DNA from: JAGOVB01 sp964481175
Lineage (GTDB): Bacteria; Patescibacteriota; Minisyncoccia; Phycocordibacterales; PALSA-1337
Direction: 5' to 3'
NCBI GenBank assembly: GCA_964481175.1
Contig: CAYZSZ010000001.1
Span: forward strand, 1 to 64,000
Length of the DNA stretch: 64,000 nt
The translations under genes and the position numbers were made by a program. Of the stretch, positions 1 through 9,291 are shown piece by piece; within the stretch, counting starts at the first letter, position 1; every line of letters begins with the position of its first letter. A model generated the notes under the pieces. The model saw only the letters and a program-made list of their open reading frames with translations, ran no database searches and was not told the origin of the DNA.

Positions 1-2
1 GT

Positions 3-776
3 GGAATTGTTGTTGAAGAAGATTTCCTAGGTCACGCTTCAAAGGATAAAGAACTACAAAACCATATTCATTTCCTTTTGGTTATTGGTGATACATTCAA
101 GAAGAGAAAAGAAGATAATGATTTCAAACATCGATGGCATGTAAATGAAGAGCTTGCAAAGCAAGTAGAATCTTCTCTAAGTAAACTTTACAGTAGTCTA
201 TCAAACGACGATCTACTTTTAGAATCTGAAATTGTAAACAAATTCTTGGGACATCTAGAATCTGTCTCTGAAAAATATAAGAATCAAGAAATCGTTAAAA
301 GATGGTTATCTCTTTCAAAGACACTTGGCAAAAATGCTATGGGTGAATGGGGTGTTGCTAGTTCATCAAACATCAAGACAAAGGGTATGAGAGACTATGC
401 TTTTCTTGTTATACGAAAACACGGTTCTCCAATACACTTCAAAGAAGTAGCAAAACAAATCACTGCAGTTTTCAAGAAGAAAGCTCACATCGCTACAACT
501 CACAATGAACTTATAAAAGATAAGAGATTTGTTCTAGTAGGAAGAGGACTTTATGCTCTAAGAGAATGGGGATATATGTCGGGAGTTGTTAAGGATGTTA
601 TAAAAAATATTCTAGAAAAGAACGGACCTCTAACAAAAGAAGAAATTATCGATAAGGTAATGAAAGAGCGATACGTAAAGGAAAATACTATTATGGTTAA
701 TCTACAAAACCAAAAGCATTTCAAGAAAACAAAGGATGGTAAATACGATTTGATCGAAGTAAAGGTTGTTGCCTAG
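3..776 (+). CDS. HARE-HTH domain protein, 3' part (possibly sigma-factor-like regulator)
   Basis: The frame is open from the window edge, so the true start lies upstream and only about 257 codons are visible. The last 130 residues read as tandem winged-helix segments: one begins MRDYAFLVIRKHGSPIHFKE and continues to GRGLYALREWG, which resembles the HARE-HTH fold of RNA polymerase delta subunit and of restriction-linked proteins. A second begins GVVKDVIKNILEKNGPLTKE. In related bacteria such domains follow a sigma-70 region-4-like N terminus; that part would be off the window, so the sigma link is inference. The preceding part is helical and lysine-rich. It is probably a DNA-binding regulator. 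It ends 35 bases before the next gene. Confidence 0.6.
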   Translation, partial: GIVVEEDFLGHASKDKELQNHIHFLLVIGDTFKKRKEDNDFKHRWHVNEELAKQVESSLSKLYSSLSNDDLLLESEIVNKFLGHLESVSEKYKNQEIVKRWLSLSKTLGKNAMGEWGVASSSNIKTKGMRDYAFLVIRKHGSPIHFKEVAKQITAVFKKKAHIATTHNELIKDKRFVLVGRGLYALREWGYMSGVVKDVIKNILEKNGPLTKEEIIDKVMKERYVKENTIMVNLQNQKHFKKTKDGKYDLIEVKVVA

Positions 777-804
777 TTTTTCCATAGTCTATACAAAAGA
801 AAGC

Positions 805-813
805 TGGTATAAT
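805..813 (+). promoter_or_regulatory. extended -10 TG-G-TATAAT overlapping a start codon
   Basis: A perfect extended -10 box ends inside the ATG at 812-814. If it is used, transcription would begin near 820, downstream of that ATG. Either the downstream gene starts later or at a non-ATG codon, or the box is not functional. Confidence 0.4.
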
Positions 814-2080
814 GTTTGATATTATTTTTAGTTTACTTCAAAATGAAGTTGTATCTGCAGTAACTCAAATATTATTTCCGATTTCACCTATAATTCTAGC
901 TTGGATTTTATTTTTACTTTTTAAACCTCTCTGGATAAACTATGTCCAGTCATACTTTATAGCAAATCTAAAATATACTTTATTAGAGGTTAGATTACCT
1001 AAGGAATTAGTAAAATCTCCTTTATCTATGGAGTTATTTCTTAATTCTTTACATAATACTTCTGATGGAAGTAACTATGCTAAATTTTGGAATGGAGAGA
1101 AAAGACCAACATATTCTCTCGAGTTAATATCGGTTGAAGGTACGATAAAATTTCTGATAAGGACAGAAGACAGAAGAAAGAATGGAGTTATTTCTGTTCT
1201 GTATTCTCAGTTCCCAGGTATAGAGGTACATGAAGTTCCCGACTATACTCATGGTGTACACTTTGACACTAAAGAAACTNNNNNNNNNNTCTGGGGTGGT
1301 GAAATAGTTCTTACAAAACCTGATCCTTACCCAATTAAAACTTATGTAGATTACGGTTTGGATAAGGACCCTAAAGAAGAATATAAGATTGACCCCATGA
1401 CGCCCTTTTTGGAATTTTTAGGTAATCTGGGTTCAAACCAACAAGTCTGGGTTCAGTATATTATACGTGCACATACAGCTGAACAGAAAAAGAGTGGTTT
1501 CCTTTGGAAAAAAACTGATAAGTATAAAGATGAAGCTGCAAAAGTTATAAATGAAATAATGGTTCGAGATCCTAAAACTCGTGTTGTTGGCAAAAAGGAT
1601 AAAGAAACTGGAAGAGTTATACCACCCACACTTTCTGATGGTGAAAAAGAAATAATAAAAGCAATTGAGAGAAATATGGGAAAAATTTCTTTTGATGTAG
1701 GTATTAGAATAATCTACATAGCAAAAAAAGAAGTTTTTGATAAACCAAATGGTGTCGGAGGTATAATGTCTGGATTCAAGCATTTTTCAACTGAAAACTT
1801 CAATGGTTTTAAACCAAATGGTAAAAAATGGTCGCCTAAGTTTAGCGGTGTTCCATGGGAAGATTATAAAAAGGTGAGAGAAAATAAATCAAATACTTTG
1901 GTTTTGGAAGCATATAAAAGAAGATCCTTCTTTTATGAACCTTATGTTGGTACACCTATAATTTTGAGTACAGAGGAACTCGCTACACTATTTCATTTCC
2001 CTGGAAGTGTTGCTGCGACTCCAGGACTTGTACGTATTCCATCAAAGAAATCAGAAGCTCCATCAAATATTCCGCTCTAA
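812..2080 (+). CDS. conserved membrane protein of unknown function, interrupted by an assembly gap
   Basis: The product is 422 residues including four unknown residues from the N run. One strong hydrophobic segment at residues 20-45 is followed by a long soluble part. I do not recognise a named family with certainty. The layout (N-terminal membrane anchor, then alpha/beta-rich domain with PYPIKTYVDYG and FLEFLGNLGSNQQVWVQYII) resembles proteins that precede type IV secretion/HerA-like ATPases in candidate phyla genomes; this is inference. The ATG overlaps a TATAAT box. Its TAA overlaps the mltG ATG by one base, so the two are translationally linked. The frame is preserved across the ten N, but the real gap length is unknown. 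Confidence 0.6.
   Translation: MFDIIFSLLQNEVVSAVTQILFPISPIILAWILFLLFKPLWINYVQSYFIANLKYTLLEVRLPKELVKSPLSMELFLNSLHNTSDGSNYAKFWNGEKRPTYSLELISVEGTIKFLIRTEDRRKNGVISVLYSQFPGIEVHEVPDYTHGVHFDTKETXXXXWGGEIVLTKPDPYPIKTYVDYGLDKDPKEEYKIDPMTPFLEFLGNLGSNQQVWVQYIIRAHTAEQKKSGFLWKKTDKYKDEAAKVINEIMVRDPKTRVVGKKDKETGRVIPPTLSDGEKEIIKAIERNMGKISFDVGIRIIYIAKKEVFDKPNGVGGIMSGFKHFSTENFNGFKPNGKKWSPKFSGVPWEDYKKVRENKSNTLVLEAYKRRSFFYEPYVGTPIILSTEELATLFHFPGSVAATPGLVRIPSKKSEAPSNIPL
1280..1289. other. assembly gap (10 N)
   Basis: Ten consecutive N lie inside a coding region. The reading frame matches on both sides if the length of ten is taken literally. Confidence 0.99.
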
Positions 2081-2910
2081 TGAAAAAGATTATTCCACTA
2101 TTCCTTATCTGTCTTTTGATTGTTACTGTTGCTTTCTTAGTTAAAACTCCTTCAAACTTTCCACAAAAGAAAGTGATTAAAGTAGATAAAATGCTTACAG
2201 TGGAACAAGTGGGTCTTTTATTAAAAGAAAGTCATGTAATCCAGTCACCTCTCATTTTTAAAGCGCTCGTCTTTAAACGAAACATTAAAGCAGGTGAGTA
2301 TTATTTTGACACCGGAGAAAGCGTGTTTAGCATCGTAAATAGGTTAGTTGTGGGCAAAAGTAATCTTCCTATGATTCGCATCACGATACCGGAAGGCTCA
2401 AACAATGAGCAGATTGGGGCTATCATCTGGGGCAAAGTGCCGAACTTCAATGCGCCGTTATTTTTGAAAAAGGGATTCGCATTGCAGGGCCGGCTTTTCC
2501 CTGATACATACAACATTCCGCTTACAGCTGACGAAGACTTTGTAATTTCATTATTAAAAAATACGTTCGATAAAAAAGTTGGTAAAGTTAGTGACGAAGC
2601 CGTGAACATGGCTGCAATACTTGAAGAAGAAGGCAAAAATTCGGAAAACAGAAAAATGATTGCAGATATTCTATGGCGCAGATTAAGGATAGGTATGCCA
2701 CTACAAGTAGATGTTGCAAAGGAAACGTACAAGTGGAGAGGATTCCCGGCTAGACCTATATCAAACCCAGGACTAGAGTCGATACAAGCAGCCCTAAACC
2801 CTACGGCAAATCCATACCTCTATTATATTTCTGATAAAGATGGTATATTCCACTACGCAAAAACATATGATGAGCATTTGGTCAATATTCAAAAATACCT
2901 CAAGAAATAA
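2080..2910 (+). CDS. mltG: endolytic transglycosylase MltG (YceG-like)
   Basis: MltG cleaves nascent glycan strands at the membrane and sets their length. The 276-residue protein has an N-terminal membrane anchor (residues 4-21), a LysM-like region (about 35-75), then the YceG domain with RLFPDTY (137-144), AAILEEEGKN with the probable catalytic Glu182, LRIGMPLQVDV and the terminal block NPGLESIQAALNP through TYDEH. It is somewhat shorter than the usual 330-380 residues. The ATG overlaps the upstream stop (TAATG). mnmA follows 10 bases downstream if its GTG start is accepted. The first 250 bases are more AT-rich than the remainder. Confidence 0.93.
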   Translation: MKKIIPLFLICLLIVTVAFLVKTPSNFPQKKVIKVDKMLTVEQVGLLLKESHVIQSPLIFKALVFKRNIKAGEYYFDTGESVFSIVNRLVVGKSNLPMIRITIPEGSNNEQIGAIIWGKVPNFNAPLFLKKGFALQGRLFPDTYNIPLTADEDFVISLLKNTFDKKVGKVSDEAVNMAAILEEEGKNSENRKMIADILWRRLRIGMPLQVDVAKETYKWRGFPARPISNPGLESIQAALNPTANPYLYYISDKDGIFHYAKTYDEHLVNIQKYLKK

Positions 2911-2920
2911 GGGTAGAAAA

Positions 2921-3913
2921 GTGTTTGTGGGCATGTCGGGGGGAGTCGACAGCTCTGTTTCTGCATACCTACTAAAAAAAGCTGGTTACAATGTGACCGG
3001 TGTTTTTATCAAAGTCTGGCAACCTGACTGGATCACTTGTACCTGGAAAGAAGATAGGCTAGACGCGATGCGGGTAGCAGCACATCTCGGTATTTCCTTT
3101 ATGACACTTGATTTGGAAAAAGAATACAAAGAAGAAGTGGTGGACTATATGATTTCAGAATACAAAAAAGGACGGACCCCGAATCCCGATGTAATGTGCA
3201 ACAAGTATGTAAAGTTTGGTGGTTTTTATAATTGGGCAATGGAGAGGGGAGCTGACTTTGTGGCAACTGGTCACTATGCTCAGAGCAGAAATGGCAATAT
3301 GTATACCGCAAAAGATGTGAGTAAAGACCAGACATATTTCCTTTGGACGGTAAAAGACTTTTCAAAGATTTTATTTCCGATAGGCCATCTACTAAAGACT
3401 GAGGTACGTGATATCGCTCGCAAAGCAAACTTGCCAGTAGCAGAGAAAAAAGACAGCCAAGGACTCTGCTTTATCGGGAAGATAGATTTTAAAGATTTTC
3501 TTTCACACTACATTACCCCTACACCCGGCAACGTCATCCTCGACAATGAAATTGTTGGAACTCATGACGGAGTAGAGTACCTGACTATCGGTCAGCGACA
3601 CGGCTTTACCATAACAAAAAAGTCTCCAAATGATGCACCTCTTTTTATTATTGAGAAAAAGGGGAATGACATTATCGTGTCAAAGAAAGAAAAGACGAAC
3701 ACTGCAACTACCATAGAAATAGTAAACTCAAACATAAAAAAGAACGGTACTTTTATGGCGCGAGCTCGATACCGCCAACCATTGTTCGAATGCACTGTGG
3801 AAAACAATAAAATCACTTTTAAAGAGTCTCAAATAGTTGCAGAGGGGCAGTCTATCGTCGTATATGAAGGAAGTCACTGTTTAGGAGGAGCGATTATCGA
3901 CAAGGTGTTATAA
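2921..3913 (+). CDS. mnmA: tRNA-specific 2-thiouridylase MnmA
   Basis: MnmA thiolates U34 of tRNA-Lys, -Glu and -Gln. The PP-loop SGGVDSS lies at residues 6-12, followed by the family blocks KKGRTPNPDVMCN, FVATGHYA, KDQTYFLW and KDSQGLCFIG; the catalytic cysteines are those in MCNK and LCFIG. The frame is open up to 2840, which would overlap mltG by 71 bases. I chose GTG at 2921 because it places the PP-loop at the N terminus as in the family and follows the mltG stop directly. The product is 330 residues, slightly short. The last three coding bases overlap the -10 box of the next gene. Confidence 0.92.
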   Translation: MFVGMSGGVDSSVSAYLLKKAGYNVTGVFIKVWQPDWITCTWKEDRLDAMRVAAHLGISFMTLDLEKEYKEEVVDYMISEYKKGRTPNPDVMCNKYVKFGGFYNWAMERGADFVATGHYAQSRNGNMYTAKDVSKDQTYFLWTVKDFSKILFPIGHLLKTEVRDIARKANLPVAEKKDSQGLCFIGKIDFKDFLSHYITPTPGNVILDNEIVGTHDGVEYLTIGQRHGFTITKKSPNDAPLFIIEKKGNDIIVSKKEKTNTATTIEIVNSNIKKNGTFMARARYRQPLFECTVENNKITFKESQIVAEGQSIVVYEGSHCLGGAIIDKVL

Positions 3914-3914
3914 T
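3906..3914 (+). promoter_or_regulatory. extended -10 (TG-T-TATAAT), leaderless start 6 bp downstream
   Basis: The box ends at 3914 and the ATG at 3921 follows after six bases, exactly where transcription should begin. This supports ATG 3921 over the in-frame GTG at 3915 and predicts a leaderless mRNA. Confidence 0.65.
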
Positions 3915-3920
3915 GTGTGC

Positions 3921-4775
3921 ATGGAAAATCCCATATACATCAAGAAAGCTGACGGAACGTTAGAACCCTTTAATGAAAATAAACTGATTGAGTCTCTAGT
4001 GCATGTCGGTGCAGACAGAGATATCATCGACGGCATAGTTGATAAAGTTAAAAAAGAAATTAAAGACGGGATGACCACTGGTGCGATATATCATCTCGCT
4101 TTCTCTCATCTACGCGAGTCCAAAACAAATACAGCAGTAAAGTACTCGCTACGTCGAGCACTTTCTGAACTCGGCCCAAATGGTTTTCCATTTGAGCGCT
4201 TTATTGCTGAGATATTCAAAACTCAAGGGTATGAGGCTGTTACTGACCAAATTGTATATGGAGGCTGTGTACCACACGAAGTAGACGTGGTCGCTTGGAA
4301 GGGGGACGAGCTCATCATGGTAGAAGCAAAATTTCACAATGAGTTTGGTTTTAAATCTGACGTAAAAGTCGCACTGTATGTAAAAGCGCGTTTCGATGAT
4401 CTCAAAGAAAATATGTATGACTACGGTGGAAGGAAAAGAAAGATTACCGAAGGCTGGCTTGTTACCAACACAAAGTTTACTGATCAAGCGATTCACTATG
4501 CAGAGTGCAAAGGCCTAAAGCTCATCGGCTGGAACTACCCAGCACAAAACAATCTCCAGGACATGATCGAGAGATCAAATCTGCACCCTTTTACCGCATT
4601 GACTACTTTGAGTGCCACTCAGAAAAAGTATCTACTTGCTCACAATATTCTAATGTGCAAAGATATCCCACATCATCAAGAATTATTAAAAGAACAGGGC
4701 ATGTCATCGGAAGACATTGCCAAAGTACTAAAAGAAATCGACTCTATATATGAAACTTCTAGACAGACTAAATAA
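3921..4775 (+). CDS. ATP-cone domain fused to Mrr-like PD-(D/E)XK nuclease domain
   Basis: The 284-residue protein begins with an ATP-cone (MENPIYIKKADGTLEPFNENK, to about residue 85), the nucleotide-sensing module of ribonucleotide reductases and NrdR. It continues with a restriction-endonuclease-like core: HEVDVVAWKGDELIMVEAKF carries the D...E-x-K signature of Mrr-type nucleases. The C-terminal 80 residues include a helical region. Such ATP-cone/Mrr fusions are known in several phyla but their substrate is not. No methyltransferase is adjacent, so a classical restriction system is unlikely. The gene overlaps the next by 26 bases. Confidence 0.8.
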   Translation: MENPIYIKKADGTLEPFNENKLIESLVHVGADRDIIDGIVDKVKKEIKDGMTTGAIYHLAFSHLRESKTNTAVKYSLRRALSELGPNGFPFERFIAEIFKTQGYEAVTDQIVYGGCVPHEVDVVAWKGDELIMVEAKFHNEFGFKSDVKVALYVKARFDDLKENMYDYGGRKRKITEGWLVTNTKFTDQAIHYAECKGLKLIGWNYPAQNNLQDMIERSNLHPFTALTTLSATQKKYLLAHNILMCKDIPHHQELLKEQGMSSEDIAKVLKEIDSIYETSRQTK

Positions 4776-6528
4776 CGAGTACGCAAAGCTACACACAGGA
4801 TTTGAGTTAGTTTTCTGGGAAGTGTATATGACCTCACCTGAAAAGGGCGAAAAGATGAACGCTGCAGCAGCCAAACGTGACGCCTTTCGCGCAAGCAAAA
4901 AACTAGCAGCAGAAGTGGATGAGGCTTTGAAAAAAGCAAAAGGTGAAGAGAAAAACAGACTACTACACTGGAAACATTTCTTTTCACTCTTTCAGACTCC
5001 AGAGCAAGTGCTGCCGCTCAAAAGAAAAGCTACTGATATAGAATCAAAAATCGCCACTATCCGTCAGACTCGAAAAGAGGGGTACACTGACCCCTATACA
5101 CATACATTTGTAGAAGCTTCAGAAAATAAGATGCGTGGTTTAGTGCGGACTAGCCCTGATGAAAAGATTAGAAAAGCAGCATATGACGGCTTGCAGAAAT
5201 TGCCTTTGGATACGTTAGATCTATATGTTGAGCTAGTTAAGGTTCGAAATGAGTTTGCTCGTGGTATGGACTATGACAACTTTTATGCCTACAAACTAGA
5301 CCTCGATGAACAGATGACACTCGATGAGCTTTTTTCAATTTTCAACAAACTATATGAAAAAACTAAATACGCTCTCGACGACATAAAAGCTTTGGAAAAG
5401 CAGACACCCGGTATTACTAAGCCATGGAACTTTTCGTACATGATTGCAGGAGACTTTGTTACCGAAGAAGATAAATACTTTCCACTCGACAAAGCACTAC
5501 TGCGCTGGGGTCAATCATTTTCTGCACTTGGAGTGGGGCTCGAGGGAGGCAGGCTCGTTTTGGATCTACTAGATAGAAAAGGAAAGCATAACAATGGTTT
5601 TTGTCATTACCCTCGAATCATTGAGTATAAAAATGGTAAACGCATACCAGCTGAAGCTCGTGTCTCTTGTACGGCAGTTATCGGCGAGATCGGATCTGGC
5701 TACAACGATGGGCACAACACTCTGTTCCACGAAGGAGGCCATGCTGCAGACAGACTCAATAGTTACCAGAAAGATACAATACTAAATACCGAGTACCCAC
5801 CAAGCTCTGTATCTTGGGCAGAGACTCACAGCATGTTTATGGATTCGATGCTTGGAGGAATCGACTGGAAAACTAGGTATGCAGACTATCCTTTTGAGCT
5901 TTTTGAACGAAAAGTTCGCAAGACCAGCTTTTTGGCTCCACTTCATATCTTTTCAATCAATGCAGTAATGGAGCTTGAGCGCAGAATATATGAGTCAAAG
6001 AATCTGACAAGGGACGATGTAATAAAAATTGCTCAGCAAACATACAGAAAGTTTTGGGGACTAGATGATGACTCACTCAATTTGCTCAATGTCTCACACA
6101 TATATTCTTGGGAAAGCAGTGGATACTACCACGGCTACGGTCTTGCAGAGCTCCAAGTCTGTCAGTGGAGAGAATATTTCTACAAAAAATACGGTTACAT
6201 TGTAGACAATCCGAACGTCGGCAAAGAACTGAAAAAAGTCTGGAGACTCGGCTCTTCACGACCGTCAAAAGAGTTTATCAAAATCGCAACTGGTAAAAAG
6301 CTCAGTCCCGATGCATATATCAGATCTGTTACAGGGACTCCTGAACAAAAAATAAAGATAGCAAAGCAGAGAATCGCTCGTCTAGAGAAAGTAAAACGCT
6401 ACACAAAACCAGTAAACCTAAACGGAACTGTCGTCATGATGCATGGCAAAAAGAAAATAGCGGACTCTACAAAAGGCTTCGAAAAAATGGCGGAAAAGTA
6501 CAAAAAATGGTTAAATACTCTCAAATGA
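4750..6528 (+). CDS. M3-family zinc metallopeptidase (oligoendopeptidase F-like)
   Basis: The protein has 592 residues, typical of M3 oligopeptidases. The zinc site HEGGH lies at residues 327-331 and the third ligand is probably Glu358 in SWAETHSMF. The N-terminal helical half forms the usual prolate channel. No signal peptide is seen, so it likely degrades peptides in the cytoplasm. The ATG lies inside the preceding gene (26-base overlap), and its TGA overlaps the alaS ATG. UGA is therefore a true stop in this organism. Confidence 0.9.
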   Translation: MKLLDRLNNEYAKLHTGFELVFWEVYMTSPEKGEKMNAAAAKRDAFRASKKLAAEVDEALKKAKGEEKNRLLHWKHFFSLFQTPEQVLPLKRKATDIESKIATIRQTRKEGYTDPYTHTFVEASENKMRGLVRTSPDEKIRKAAYDGLQKLPLDTLDLYVELVKVRNEFARGMDYDNFYAYKLDLDEQMTLDELFSIFNKLYEKTKYALDDIKALEKQTPGITKPWNFSYMIAGDFVTEEDKYFPLDKALLRWGQSFSALGVGLEGGRLVLDLLDRKGKHNNGFCHYPRIIEYKNGKRIPAEARVSCTAVIGEIGSGYNDGHNTLFHEGGHAADRLNSYQKDTILNTEYPPSSVSWAETHSMFMDSMLGGIDWKTRYADYPFELFERKVRKTSFLAPLHIFSINAVMELERRIYESKNLTRDDVIKIAQQTYRKFWGLDDDSLNLLNVSHIYSWESSGYYHGYGLAELQVCQWREYFYKKYGYIVDNPNVGKELKKVWRLGSSRPSKEFIKIATGKKLSPDAYIRSVTGTPEQKIKIAKQRIARLEKVKRYTKPVNLNGTVVMMHGKKKIADSTKGFEKMAEKYKKWLNTLK

Positions 6529-8222
6529 CGTCAAAAGAAATCCGAGCGAAATTCCTAGCTTTTTTTGAAAAAAAGGGACATGCGATCATCCCTTCGGCTC
6601 CGCTCGTACCTGAAAATGACCCCTCAGTACTATTCAACACAGCAGGAATGCAACCGCTAGTACCATATCTTTTAGGGCAAAAGCACCCACTCGGTACCCG
6701 CCTCGCAAATGCACAAAAATGTGTTCGTACTGTTGATATCGACGACATCGGTGACAACACTCATGCAACTTTTTTTGAAATGCTAGGGAACTGGTCTCTC
6801 GGTGACTATTTCAAAAAAGAGGCAATCGAATGGAGCTACGAATTGCTAACAAAAGAATTCGGACTCGACCCAAAGCGTTTGTATGTAACTGTATTTGCTG
6901 GAGATGAAAACGCTCCTCGAGATCTAGAGGCTGTCGAGATTTGGAAGAGTGTTGGTGTTCCAGAAAATAGAATTTACTTTCTGCCTGCAAAAAATAACTG
7001 GTGGTCAGCGGGAGACAATGGCCCATGCGGTCCAGATAGCGAAATGTTTTATGATGTTACCCCAAATGGTTTGGGTGATATGACTCACGATGAGTACGTT
7101 GCTGCAGATGAGCGACGCGATGTAGTTGAAATCTGGAATGACGTATTTATGGAATACGAAAAGAAAGATGGGAAAGTAATCGGCAAATTGGCTTCAAAAA
7201 ACATCGACACTGGTTCAGGACTTGAGCGAGTGACTATGGTCATACAGGGAAAAGACAATATATACGAGACAGATCTACTAAAACCAATTATTGAAAAGAT
7301 TCGTTCTCTTTCTACAAATCAAAACCAAACTTCTGAGCGCATTATCGCAGACCACATCCGTACTGCTGTCTTTATGATTTCAGATGGAGTCACACCTTCA
7401 AACACAGACCAGGGGTATATCCTCCGACGACTTCTTCGCCGCGCTATCCGACACGCTGATATTTTGGGCATGGGATCACTATCAAATCTCGTCGAGACAG
7501 TTGTTTCTATATACAAAGGTGTCTATGACCTAAAAATCACAGATCAAATATCTGTAGAAGAAGAAAAATTCCGCAAGACACTCAAAGACGGAATAAAACA
7601 ATTTGAAAAAGGTGAGGATCCTTTTATCCTTTTCTCTACCTACGGTTTCCCGATCGAGCTCACACTAGAATTAGCAAAAGAAAAAGCTATCGAAATAGAC
7701 TTGGAAGATTTCAACAAAAAGATGAAAGCACACCAGGACATCTCTCGAGCTGGTTCAGAACAAAAGTTTAAAGGAGGACTCGCAGATACGAGCGAGCAGT
7801 CGGTAAAGTACCACACAGCTACTCATCTTTTACATTATGCTTTGCGAAAAGTGCTTGGTGAACATGTGCAGCAAAAGGGAAGCAATATCACTCCTGAGCG
7901 ACTTCGCTTTGACTTTGCACATCCGACAAAGATGACTGATGAAGAAAAAAAGAAAGTTGAAGATATTGTAAATGAAAAGATTCAGGCTGCTATCACTGTG
8001 GAAAACAAAATCATGCCAAAAGAAGAAGCAATCAAAATCGGTGCCCTCCATTTCTTTAATGAAAAGTACCCCGACCAAGTGAGCGTTTATTTTATTGGAG
8101 ACTCTATCGAATTCTGTGGAGGTCCTCATGTGAAGAATACAAAAGAGCTAGGGAAATTCAAAATTGCAAAAGAAGAAGCAGTATCAGCAGGTGTCCGTCG
8201 CATAAAAGCAGTCCTCTCATAA
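6525..8222 (+). CDS. alaS: alanyl-tRNA synthetase, short form
   Basis: The class II catalytic core (MTSKEIRAKF; FNTAGMQPLVPYLLG; FFEMLGNWSLGDYF; GPCGPDSE) is followed by the editing domain with HTATHLLHYAL and CGGPHVKNTKELG, which supply the zinc ligands. The product of 565 residues lacks the C-terminal C-Ala domain found in about 870-residue forms; this shortening is usual in reduced lineages. I chose ATG 6525, which forms ATGA with the upstream stop and gives the family N terminus, over ATG 6507. Confidence 0.95.
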   Translation: MTSKEIRAKFLAFFEKKGHAIIPSAPLVPENDPSVLFNTAGMQPLVPYLLGQKHPLGTRLANAQKCVRTVDIDDIGDNTHATFFEMLGNWSLGDYFKKEAIEWSYELLTKEFGLDPKRLYVTVFAGDENAPRDLEAVEIWKSVGVPENRIYFLPAKNNWWSAGDNGPCGPDSEMFYDVTPNGLGDMTHDEYVAADERRDVVEIWNDVFMEYEKKDGKVIGKLASKNIDTGSGLERVTMVIQGKDNIYETDLLKPIIEKIRSLSTNQNQTSERIIADHIRTAVFMISDGVTPSNTDQGYILRRLLRRAIRHADILGMGSLSNLVETVVSIYKGVYDLKITDQISVEEEKFRKTLKDGIKQFEKGEDPFILFSTYGFPIELTLELAKEKAIEIDLEDFNKKMKAHQDISRAGSEQKFKGGLADTSEQSVKYHTATHLLHYALRKVLGEHVQQKGSNITPERLRFDFAHPTKMTDEEKKKVEDIVNEKIQAAITVENKIMPKEEAIKIGALHFFNEKYPDQVSVYFIGDSIEFCGGPHVKNTKELGKFKIAKEEAVSAGVRRIKAVLS

Positions 8223-8229
8223 TTTCCTG

Positions 8230-8238
8230 TGATATAAT
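8230..8238 (+). promoter_or_regulatory. extended -10 (TG-A-TATAAT)
   Basis: The box lies directly after alaS, eight bases before ATG 8247, which predicts a leader of at most three bases. Confidence 0.6.
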
Positions 8239-8246
8239 TTAGAGGT

Positions 8247-9266
8247 ATGAAAGATTACCTCGTAATTGTGATTGATAGTTTTAGTGTACAAGTCATTTTA
8301 AATGGCAAGACTTCTCTGTACAGACGATTCGCCGTCCATGAAAAGATCTCCAGCACACATCTCGAACATGTGATGATAACCACACTCACAAAGATCCTCC
8401 AAGACACTGTGAGACAGACTGCTCATGTCGGCAAAATACATATAGTACTTTCTTCGCCTTGGATTGTAAGCAAGACAAAAACTTCACGTTTCACTTATAC
8501 GAAGCCACTCATGCTCGATCGAGAGTATTTGGATCAGACCATCGAACAAGAGCGCACTGCTTTTAAAAAAATATTTCCTTTCGACATAGAGTTCGTCGAG
8601 CAAAAAGTCTTTGAAACAAAGATAAACGGCTACAGCGCAAAGCTCAAAAAGCCAGTCCCAGCAATGTCTTTGGAGATAAGTAGCGCGATGAGTGCTATGT
8701 CAAAGACCGTATTAAAAAAGATTATGGATGTAACAGAGCACTTCTTCCATGGCGGGAAAGTATCTTTCCATTCATCATTGATTTTGTCATATATCAGTCT
8801 TCGCCACTTACAGCCAGAGCTTGAGAGCGGAGCTTTTATAAATGTTCATGGAGAATGCACCGACGTCACTATATTTAAAAATTCAGTTCCAACACATTTC
8901 GCATCGACAAACTTTGGATCACATACACTTGTTCACACGCTTGCGAAAAGCATGAATACTTCAGAAGGCATAGCAGAGTCAAAGATCACTCTTTTTGAAG
9001 ATGGAGATCTACACGCTCAAGCAGAAGAAAAGGCCGCACCGCTCGTAGAACAAAAACTAGCAGACTGGAGCAATAGTCTCACCGAACTTATAGAGCAATT
9101 GGAGAAAACTGCTCCTCATAACTTTGTTATAAACAGCGACGAATACGAAACCATATTTTCAAATACATTGAGGAATACTTTTGGTGATTCAAATGTTACT
9201 GTTTTGCCAGAGACAATAGACGCTTTGTATCAAGCAGGTATAGAACTTGTAGAATTTCACAAATAG
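8247..9266 (+). CDS. actin-like ATPase of the FtsA/PilM type
   Basis: The 339-residue soluble protein begins KDYLVIVIDSFSVQVIL, like the phosphate-1 strand of the actin fold, and contains GAFINVHGECTDVTIFKN, like the phosphate-2 strand. The 1A-2 layout recalls PilM or FtsA, but the glycine motifs are degenerate. The next gene encodes a bitopic membrane protein, so the pair may be a PilM/PilN-like or division-linked module; this is inference from context. It has its own promoter and is followed after 25 bases by the next gene, which also has its own promoter. Confidence 0.55.
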   Translation: MKDYLVIVIDSFSVQVILNGKTSLYRRFAVHEKISSTHLEHVMITTLTKILQDTVRQTAHVGKIHIVLSSPWIVSKTKTSRFTYTKPLMLDREYLDQTIEQERTAFKKIFPFDIEFVEQKVFETKINGYSAKLKKPVPAMSLEISSAMSAMSKTVLKKIMDVTEHFFHGGKVSFHSSLILSYISLRHLQPELESGAFINVHGECTDVTIFKNSVPTHFASTNFGSHTLVHTLAKSMNTSEGIAESKITLFEDGDLHAQAEEKAAPLVEQKLADWSNSLTELIEQLEKTAPHNFVINSDEYETIFSNTLRNTFGDSNVTVLPETIDALYQAGIELVEFHK

Positions 9267-9268
9267 TA

Positions 9269-9277
9269 TGCTATAAT
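9269..9277 (+). promoter_or_regulatory. extended -10 (TG-C-TATAAT)
   Basis: The perfect extended -10 box is 14 bases before ATG 9292. Confidence 0.6.
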
Positions 9278-9291
9278 TTCTGAATAAGCAC

